Source of the DNA: Pseudanabaena sp. FACHB-2040
GTDB taxonomy: Bacteria; Cyanobacteriota; Cyanobacteriia; Phormidesmidales; Phormidesmidaceae
Direction: 5' to 3'
DNA length: 64,000 bases
Assembly: GCF_014696715.1 (NCBI RefSeq)
Contig: NZ_JACJQO010000007.1
Span: 1-64,000 of the forward strand
The position numbers were made by a program, and so were the translations under genes. The notes under the pieces are model-generated. The model made no database searches. It worked only from the letters and a program-made list of their open reading frames with translations, and had not been told where the DNA came from. Below are positions 60,235-64,000 of this stretch, in pieces. How positions within the stretch are numbered: position 1 is the first letter of the stretch; every line of letters starts with the position of its first letter.

Positions 60235-61275
60235 ATGTGCAATCCGGAGCATCTTACTGTGCTACGCCAGGGTGTGACTGCCTGGAACCATTGGCGAGAC
60301 GCGGCCATTGGCACTAACGATACGCCCGTCTCAAACCCCAAGATTGACCTGCGAGAAGCCAGCCTAGATCACATCCAGCTGCCTCAGATTGACCTAAGGG
60401 CAGCAGATTGCTGCATGGCCGACCTGCGCCATGCTGATCTTAAAGGGGCCAATCTGCGGGAAGCTCTGCTCTATACAGCTGATCTAAGCGGTGTAAATCT
60501 GAGTCAAGCCATCCTGACTGGGGCCGATCTCCGCGAAGCCCAACTGCAGCAGGCCCAGTTAGATGGAACAGTTTTGGACGCAGCCACCCTGGTGATGGCC
60601 AACCTAGAGCAGGCCAGCCTGCGGGAGGCCCATCTATGCGGTGCCGACCTGAGAGAAGCCTGCTTGCGCCAGGTAGACGGCTGCATGGCTGTTCTGCAGA
60701 ATGCTCACCTCAATCAGGCTGATATGCGAGGCATTGTGCTCTATACCGCTGATCTCAATCAGGCCAACCTCAAACAGGCACAGCTCTATCAAGCCGACTT
60801 GCGGGAGGCCAACTTTAACCGAGCCAATCTACAAGACGCTGACCTGCGAGAAGCAAACCTGAGCGCCGCTTCATTCTGCGTGGCTAACCTGGTAGGTGTA
60901 TCTCTCCATAAAGCCAACCTAGAAAATACAGTCCTCAGTTTGGCTAATTTGTGCATGGCTAATATGAGCCAAACCCAACTTAGTCATGCTGTTTTGATCG
61001 GGGCAATTTTGATCAGTGCCAACCTCTACGAGGCCGATGCACGACAGGCCAACCTGTCAGAAGGCGACCTGCGAGAGGCGAGCCTGAACAAAGCCAATTT
61101 ATCCGGCGCAAATCTACAGCGGTGCAACCTGCAGCGGGCCAACCTGCAAGAGGCGAATCTAGAGGGCGCGAATTTGCAGCAGGCCAACCTACAACAGGCA
61201 AATCTGTGGAATGCCAACCTTCAGGGAGCCAACCTCACAGGAGCCATCATGCCCAACGGCAAGATTCATGACTAG
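60235..61275 (+). CDS. pentapeptide-repeat protein
   Basis: A 346-aa protein almost entirely of A(D/N)Lxx repeats from about residue 40 to the end, forming a right-handed quadrilateral beta-helix. An N-terminal region (RQGVTAWNHWRDAAI) precedes them. The Ala/Asn/Leu repeats are similar at DNA level, so internal duplications are likely. No membrane segment or extra domain. Cyanobacteria have many such proteins; function unknown. Confidence 0.9.
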   Translation: MCNPEHLTVLRQGVTAWNHWRDAAIGTNDTPVSNPKIDLREASLDHIQLPQIDLRAADCCMADLRHADLKGANLREALLYTADLSGVNLSQAILTGADLREAQLQQAQLDGTVLDAATLVMANLEQASLREAHLCGADLREACLRQVDGCMAVLQNAHLNQADMRGIVLYTADLNQANLKQAQLYQADLREANFNRANLQDADLREANLSAASFCVANLVGVSLHKANLENTVLSLANLCMANMSQTQLSHAVLIGAILISANLYEADARQANLSEGDLREASLNKANLSGANLQRCNLQRANLQEANLEGANLQQANLQQANLWNANLQGANLTGAIMPNGKIHD

Positions 61276-61335
61276 AGGCGAGGAAGCCTGCCCTCTGCCC
61301 TCTGCCTTTCCACACAACCTCTACTCAAAAGAAAA

Positions 61336-61362
61336 AGGCTCTAAGGAAAAACCTCAGAGCCT
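61336..61362. repeat. hairpin after the pentapeptide-repeat gene
   Basis: AGGCTCT and AGAGCCT pair, extended by three more base pairs across one A-C mismatch. The T-tract is on the minus strand, which has no gene nearby, so its terminator role for the plus-strand gene is doubtful. Confidence 0.35.
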
Positions 61363-61493
61363 CGGAATCAGGGTGCATCTACCAATCCACCATCCCAGCG
61401 AAAATCTTGCCTTCCGGGAAACCGATAAGACTTCATCGAGACTTGAAACTGAGCGTTTAAGATTGGGGTTTGTGTAAGTTTTTGGTTTAGCCC

Positions 61494-62312
61494 ATGACCG
61501 TAAGGTTTTCTCCTGATTCTCTGACTGTGCCTGTTTCAGAGAGTCCTCTAGCGCCAGCAGTCTATATCGTTGGGGCTGGGCCTGGGGATCCTGAGCTGCT
61601 AACTCTCAAGGCCTACCGTCTCCTGAGTCGGGCAGATGTGATTCTTTATGCAAACTCTCTGGTGCCGGAGCAGGTTTTGAGCTGGATTCGGCCTGAGGCC
61701 GAGCGCATTGGCACCGCCAATAAAACGCTGGAAGACATTTTGCCGTTGATGGTAGAGCGAGTGCGGGCTGGGCAGTCAGTGGTGCGCCTGCAGTCAGGTG
61801 ACCCGAGTCTTTACAGCGCGATTCATGAACAGATGCAGGCGCTAGCCGAGGCCGAAATTCCCTTCGAGGTGGTGCCCGGCATCAGTGCTTACCAGGCAGC
61901 AGCGGCCAAGCTCAACGTAGAGCTGACCGTGCCTGGTCTGGTGCAGTCGATCATCCTTACCCGCATCAGTGGCCGCACTCAGGTTCCTGAGAGCGAAGAT
62001 CTAGCCTCTCTAGCAGCTCATAAAACAAGCCTCTGCCTGTACCTCAGTGCCCGCCATGTAGAGGAGTCGCAGGCAAAACTGCTGCTGCACTACCCGCCCG
62101 ACACGCCTGTGGCCATTTGCTTTCGTCTGGGCTGGCCGGATGAGCAGATCTGGCTGGTGCCGCTCTCAGAAATGGCTGAGGTAACCCAGCGGGAGAACCT
62201 AATTCGCACGACTTTATATGTAGTAAGTCCGGCTCTGGCAGGGGGAAAAGTTCGCTCTCAACTCTACAACCCTAGCCACACTCACCTGTTCCGGCCCCGT
62301 TCTGCTACCTAA
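61494..62312 (+). CDS. cobM: precorrin-4 C11-methyltransferase
   Basis: SAM-dependent methyltransferase of cobalamin synthesis (CobM/CbiF). It has the tetrapyrrole-methylase GAGPGDPELLTLKA start, RLQSGDPSLYSA and VVPGISAYQAAAAKL motifs. Length is 272 aa. No cobalamin riboswitch signature was found in the 218-base upstream gap. Confidence 0.92.
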   Translation: MTVRFSPDSLTVPVSESPLAPAVYIVGAGPGDPELLTLKAYRLLSRADVILYANSLVPEQVLSWIRPEAERIGTANKTLEDILPLMVERVRAGQSVVRLQSGDPSLYSAIHEQMQALAEAEIPFEVVPGISAYQAAAAKLNVELTVPGLVQSIILTRISGRTQVPESEDLASLAAHKTSLCLYLSARHVEESQAKLLLHYPPDTPVAICFRLGWPDEQIWLVPLSEMAEVTQRENLIRTTLYVVSPALAGGKVRSQLYNPSHTHLFRPRSAT

Positions 62313-62481
62313 TGGAAACATTGGGCTATTGCTGAGCGAAATTTATAATCAGCAGCGGAGTAGGAGGGGCAAAGCCAGGCATGCCCATCAATCGGTTTTC
62401 GTTTCAGAGTTGAGTCGATTCCTGAACAGGCGATAATGGAAGACAGACAACCTTCGATGTCTGGACGTTACTGTAAGCATC

Positions 62482-62991
62482 ATGGACTATCTCGTAGCTG
62501 TCCTTCCCGATCGCATCAAAGCCGAAGCTGCCTACTCAGCCCTGGAAAAAGCAGAGCTGTCAATGCAGAATGTTGCCATCTTGGGCAAGGGCTACAAAAG
62601 CGCCAATGAATATGGCCTGATTGATCCTGCCGACGAGGCTTGGAAGCAAATCCGGCTGATGATGGTTTGGCTGGTGCCCTTTGGCTTTGTAGCTGGTTTT
62701 TGTTTTAACGCCATCACTGGACTAGACACCTTTCCTTGGGCCGGAGCGATCGGTAACGAGGTCATCGGCGGAATTTTGGGCGCAGGCTCGGCTGCGATGG
62801 GAGCCTTTTTTGTCGGCGGTGGCGTAGGCGTGACTCTTGGCAGTGGCGACGCCCTGTCTTACCGCAACCGACTCAACGCAGGTAAATATCTCGTGGTGGT
62901 TCGAGGCCCTGAAAGCCTAATCCGGCAAGCAACCCCGATTCTGCGTGATTTTCGCCCAGAGAATATTCAGGGGTACTCGGCAAACGGGTAG
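62482..62991 (+). CDS. hypothetical membrane protein with glycine-rich helices
   Basis: A 169-aa protein. An N-terminal ferredoxin-like part (MDYLVAVLPDRIKAEAAYSA) is followed by two hydrophobic segments (LMMVWLVPFGFVAGFCF and IGGILGAGSAAMGAFFVGGG) with small-residue zippers, then a basic end. The family is not recognised. A short gap of 20 bases leads to the Lin0512 gene, so the two are likely co-transcribed. Confidence 0.75.
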   Translation: MDYLVAVLPDRIKAEAAYSALEKAELSMQNVAILGKGYKSANEYGLIDPADEAWKQIRLMMVWLVPFGFVAGFCFNAITGLDTFPWAGAIGNEVIGGILGAGSAAMGAFFVGGGVGVTLGSGDALSYRNRLNAGKYLVVVRGPESLIRQATPILRDFRPENIQGYSANG

Positions 62992-63011
62992 GTCTTTTTA
63001 AGGAGTAACCC

Positions 63012-63377
63012 TTGACCAAAAAACGCTTCATCATCGAAATGGGTATGGGGATTGACCAGCACGGTCAATCCCCGACAGTGGCAGCGGCGCGGGCGGTGCG
63101 CAATGCGATCGCAAACAATGCCCTACTAGGAATTTGGGAGGTAGCTGGACTGAGCCACCCTAATGAAATGATTGTGGATGTGCAGGTGGCAGTCCCCTAC
63201 CCCGAACAGGTGCAGCAGGAGGAGGTGCTAGCGGTGCTGCCCTTCGGGCAAAAAACGCTGACGCTGGAGCCGGGCGGCATGGTGGTAGCCGGGCGGGCGA
63301 TCCCTGAGCTGGAAGATAAGAACGACGATATGTATATTGCTGTGGCTGCCGTGACGGTTTCAATTGAAGCCGATTGA
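63012..63377 (+). CDS. Lin0512-family protein
   Basis: A 121-aa protein from TTG 63012 with AGGAG upstream (start LTKKRFIIEMGMGIDQHGQ). Lin0512 proteins are small, of unknown function, with conserved GMGIDQHGQ and VAVPYPEQV segments, both present here. The gene is downstream of the membrane protein in a likely operon. Confidence 0.8.
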   Translation: MTKKRFIIEMGMGIDQHGQSPTVAAARAVRNAIANNALLGIWEVAGLSHPNEMIVDVQVAVPYPEQVQQEEVLAVLPFGQKTLTLEPGGMVVAGRAIPELEDKNDDMYIAVAAVTVSIEAD

Positions 63378-63410
63378 TTTTCCGGTTCTGATGTCAGGGG
63401 CAAATGTTCG

Positions 63411-64000
63411 TTACAGATGTCGGGCTCCGCGATAGCGCATTTTGCTTTTTATCAGGTGGCGCTGCATGAACTGAGGCATATCGCCTTGGTGACCCATCAG
63501 GATAATCGTGTCACCCTGGGCCAGATAGCTGTCGCGGCTGGGGTGAATCAGCACTTCGCCATTGGCCCGACGCAGTGCCACAGTGATAAACGTGCCTTTG
63601 CCCCGCACTTCAATGTCACCCACGGTGCCGCCGATTAAAGAGGAGTCGGGCTGCACGATTAGCTCGCTGAGCTGAATGTCGAGTTCGGCCAGCATTTCGT
63701 TGAGGCTGTGGTGGCCGTCGGTTTGGGAGAGAAAATCGACGGCAGCCGGATGGATAATCATGTGGGCTATTCGCAGGGCGCTGATGGTGGCGGGCAGCAC
63801 AACGTGATTGGCCCCAGCTAGCCGAAGCTTGCGCTCGGTTGAGGGCATTTCCCCGCGCGCCAGAATCATCAGGGTAGGGCTGAGTTCGCGGGCGGTGAGG
63901 GTAATGAAGACATTGGCTGCATCATCAGGCAACACTGTGGCCAGGGACCGGGCGCGACTGATTTGCACATCGCAGAGCACCTGCTCGTCGGTGGCGTTGC
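63411..64000 (-). CDS. TrkA-type K+ channel/transport regulatory protein (5' end outside window)
   Basis: The frame is open to the window edge, so the protein is truncated at its N-terminus. The visible part has the end of a TrkA-N (RCK) NAD-binding domain (NATDEQVLCDVQISRARSL, ending LRLAGANHVVLPA) and a TrkA-C domain (about the last 85 residues; DSYLAQGDTIILMGH). The missing N-terminus may be a potassium-channel pore or more RCK. TrkA-C senses ligands and gates potassium or other ion flux. Confidence 0.85.
   Translation of the reverse strand, partial: NATDEQVLCDVQISRARSLATVLPDDAANVFITLTARELSPTLMILARGEMPSTERKLRLAGANHVVLPATISALRIAHMIIHPAAVDFLSQTDGHHSLNEMLAELDIQLSELIVQPDSSLIGGTVGDIEVRGKGTFITVALRRANGEVLIHPSRDSYLAQGDTIILMGHQGDMPQFMQRHLIKSKMRYRGARHL

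Noticed and set aside
61276-61493. Cobalamin riboswitch before cobM
   Set aside because: The characteristic B12-box and conserved core were searched for by eye and are absent.

Overview
The window is a chromosomal segment of a cyanobacterium. It carries carotenoid genes (crtP, crtB, crtR), photosystem II assembly factor psb27, NDH-1 subunit ndhN, clock/redox factor ldpA, ycf45, ferredoxin-thioredoxin reductase subunit ftrV and a clpR-clpP3 pair. The HIP1 octamer GCGATCGC occurs well over 20 times on sight. Gene content and base composition suggest a non-marine, probably filamentous lineage (Leptolyngbya-like), but genus is inference. No rRNA gene, canonical tRNA gene, insertion sequence, prophage or CRISPR array was seen.

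Layout. 1-6.3 kb: the tail of an unidentified gene, a polyprenyl-phosphate sugar-1-phosphate transferase, glyA, then crtP-crtB ending in a very strong shared terminator that faces an RRM RNA-binding protein gene. 7-11 kb: a large TPR/membrane M48-type protein that has lost zinc ligands, and an SbcD/Mre11-type nuclease. 11-17.1 kb, minus strand: the alpha ribosomal cluster rpmJ-rpsM-rpsK-rpoA-rplQ-truA-rplM-rpsI-rpmE-prfA. 17.3-21.7 kb, minus strand: psb27, ycf45, ldpA, ndhN. 22.2-33.7 kb, plus strand: the S10-spc cluster rplC-D-W-B, rpsS, rplV, rpsC, rplP, rpmC, rpsQ, rplN-X-E, rpsH, rplF-R, rpsE, rplO, secY, adk, infA. In many cyanobacteria infA runs straight into rpmJ; here the two halves lie on opposite strands with the psb27-ndhN block between them.

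33.7-46 kb is housekeeping and accessory: a DUF1611 + dipeptide-epimerase pair (DgcN/DgcA-like), a von Willebrand A protein, clpR-clpP3, a J-domain protein, a glycosyltransferase, a peptidoglycan-binding/HEAT-repeat membrane protein, a DMT exporter, a candidate structured RNA ahead of sppA, and aroH. 46-64 kb: crtR, pyk, a PPP phosphatase, an alpha/beta hydrolase, a Nudix enzyme, a PrxQ-type peroxiredoxin, a CNNM/CBS protein, an inositol-monophosphatase-family enzyme, a PucC-type MFS carrier, ftrV, several small unknown genes, an ArsR regulator with two matching operators, a decayed NAD(P)-binding pseudogene, era, a YjbQ protein, a pentapeptide-repeat protein, cobM, a Lin0512 protein and a partial TrkA-type protein.

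The least ordinary items are the split ribosomal superoperon, the M48 pseudopeptidase, the ArsR/small-membrane-protein module with duplicated operator and adjacent gene relic, the rod-like RNA candidate before sppA, and the putative D-glutamate gene pair. No clearly new multi-gene system is evident; most of the window is conserved core genome.
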